DNA of 64,000 bases from Diatrype stigma. Taxonomy: Eukaryota > Ascomycota > Sordariomycetes > Xylariales > Diatrypaceae. Below the pieces are notes generated by a model. That model had not been told where the DNA came from and did not search any database. It was given only the letters and a program-made list of their open reading frames with translations. Below, in pieces: positions 62,902 through 64,000 of the stretch. A program made the position numbers and the translations under genes. The stretch spans positions 1 to 64,000 of the forward strand of contig JAKJXP020000115.1 of assembly GCA_022225965.2 (NCBI GenBank), written 5' to 3'. Positions within the stretch are counted from its first letter, which is position 1. The number at the start of each line of letters is the position of its first letter.

Positions 62902-63861
62902 TTATCTCACCCGGCCCTGCATGGGCCAAACTCCCATCTCCTTCCAAAACCCACGCCCATCAAGCGTCCTGCCAAGCGTCGACGGGTCTCTCGGCAGGGC
63001 TCTAACGCCCTCCTCAACCATCAGTTCACCAACCCACGCCAGGAGATCCTTCTGTCGTGCGGAACCTTCCCCTCCCCCCTCCGCCCCGCCATCCCGTAGC
63101 GCCTCTCCCGCCCAGCTCTGCACCAGCTCCCACCAGTCGTACACGTGCAGGTCGCACAGGAGCCAGCGCTTTCCGGAGGTGAAGTGGCGGTGCGTCGCGA
63201 GGATGGCCCGCGCCACGTCGACGCCGTGGATCATGTGCAGCGCGCCCGTCCGCCGCAGCTCCTGCTTGCTCCGCGCGATCCGGTCGACCCAGTGGCGCGG
63301 CTCCCGCGCCCCGCCGTACAGGCCCGACAGACTGAGGACCGCCGCGCCGCCGCCGCTGCCGGAGGGGTCGTCGCCTGCGGGAGAGGCGATCGCCAGCAGC
63401 TCGTCCTCGGCGATGGCGCGCCGGTCCGACGTGTCGTAGGGCGAGTTCTCGTCGCTCCAGCCCGCCCCCTTCCAGATGCTGGTCACGCCGAGCTGGATGT
63501 AGCGGGGGGGCTGATTGCTGCTGCAATCCTTCGCGCTAGAGTGCGTGGTGCCATATAGGCTAACCAGCCGCTGCGACTGGCCCTTGCCCACGAGCGGGAA
63601 CGTGATCAGGACCGTGGCGGCGCAGGGCAGGGCGGCGTAAGGCGCCGGGTCGCTCGAGTCCGGGTCGAACGTGAACGGGATGGTGCCGCGGCGGCCGTCC
63701 CGGGTCGTCGCCGCGTACGCGATCCCTTCTCTTTGGAGTAGCGGGATCAGGAATGTGGAGGTCCACCCCGCGCCTAGGATGAGAATGTCGACGTGCGACG
63801 AAGACGACGGCGGCGATGATGATGACGGGGTGTGTTCTTGAATTGGTAGCTCGACTAACAT
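62902..63861 (-). CDS. NAD(P)-binding Rossmann-fold (atypical SDR) protein
   Basis: Single-exon 319-aa frame from the ATG at 63861. After a Ser/Pro-rich lead comes a Rossmann nucleotide-binding start VDILILGAGWTSTFLIPLL (GxGWxS variant of GxGxxG). Then come ATTRDGRRGTIPFTFD, LGVTSIWKGAG, the SDR-like ENSPYDTSDRRAIAEDELL, LSGLYGGAREPRHWVDRI, and HMIHGVDVARAIL with conserved HxxDVA. The pattern resembles the extended/atypical SDR group near bacterial YeeZ-like proteins and NAD-dependent epimerases. The usual YxxxK catalytic pair is not evident. The enzyme's substrate is unknown, and it is probably cytosolic. Confidence 0.78.
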   Translation of the reverse strand: MLVELPIQEHTPSSSSPPSSSSHVDILILGAGWTSTFLIPLLQREGIAYAATTRDGRRGTIPFTFDPDSSDPAPYAALPCAATVLITFPLVGKGQSQRLVSLYGTTHSSAKDCSSNQPPRYIQLGVTSIWKGAGWSDENSPYDTSDRRAIAEDELLAIASPAGDDPSGSGGGAAVLSLSGLYGGAREPRHWVDRIARSKQELRRTGALHMIHGVDVARAILATHRHFTSGKRWLLCDLHVYDWWELVQSWAGEALRDGGAEGGGEGSARQKDLLAWVGELMVEEGVRALPRDPSTLGRTLDGRGFWKEMGVWPMQGRVR

Positions 63862-64000
63862 GATGGCGATAAGATGTTGGCTTGTTGAATTTTCCTTGTT
63901 AAATAAATAGCTTATGCTAGGGGCGCTATGGACTTTTGTGTGTAGTAATTGGTTGGGTGCCGATGATGTATGTTGAGTGTTGATGGTTGTGCTGTGATGC

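Overview
This window is nuclear DNA of a filamentous ascomycete (Pezizomycotina, most likely a Sordariomycete). Short introns of about 47-134 nt interrupt most genes, with GTRNGT-type donors, CTRAY-like branch points and YAG acceptors. The gene content is fungal: a Zn2Cys6 regulator, fungal O-methyltransferases, a DUF3445/heme-dependent N-demethylase, and fungal versions of COX17, tubulin cofactor A, COG4, SUA5, zeta-COP, MCM4 and the mitochondrial phosphate carrier. Exon structures were worked out by hand from splice motifs, reading phase and family similarity. Every spliced model sums to a whole number of codons.

Layout. 0-16 kb is gene-poor. It starts with degenerate interstitial telomere-like CCCTAA repeats (101-172) and holds an AflR-like Zn2Cys6 regulator, a Ser/Pro-rich protein of unknown function and a sugar transporter, separated by long non-coding stretches. 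15.9-33.5 kb is a dense housekeeping block: COX17 (-), tubulin cofactor A (+), THO complex subunit 7 (-), COG4 (-), SUA5 (+), zeta-COP (-), MCM4 (+) and a GH2 glycosidase (+). MCM4 has Mlu1-box/SCB-like sites in a promoter region shared with zeta-COP. 33.7-60.5 kb is an accessory region. It contains an orphan protein, an intact O-methyltransferase, a decayed second O-methyltransferase and a rhodanese relic, a secreted protein of unknown function, a membrane-anchored DUF3445 oxidative demethylase, a 1095-residue 2-oxoglutarate/Fe(II) oxygenase, two small related inverted-repeat elements, a secreted S10 carboxypeptidase, another orphan, a YdeI-like protein lacking its core, and a repeat-rich orphan. 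61.3-64 kb returns to ordinary genes: the phosphate carrier and a Rossmann-fold protein.

How the genes relate. The housekeeping genes are unrelated neighbours. The methyltransferase, its dead relative, the rhodanese relic and the lone AflR-like regulator look like remnants of secondary-metabolite or accessory loci. No polyketide or peptide synthase is present, so no intact cluster can be claimed. No rRNA, tRNA or CRISPR array was recognised. The most useful items for follow-up are the paired MITE-like elements, the decayed methyltransferase, the in-frame core deletion in the YdeI-like gene, and the C-terminal SUMO-interacting-like motif on the dioxygenase. I did not find a clearly new multi-gene system.
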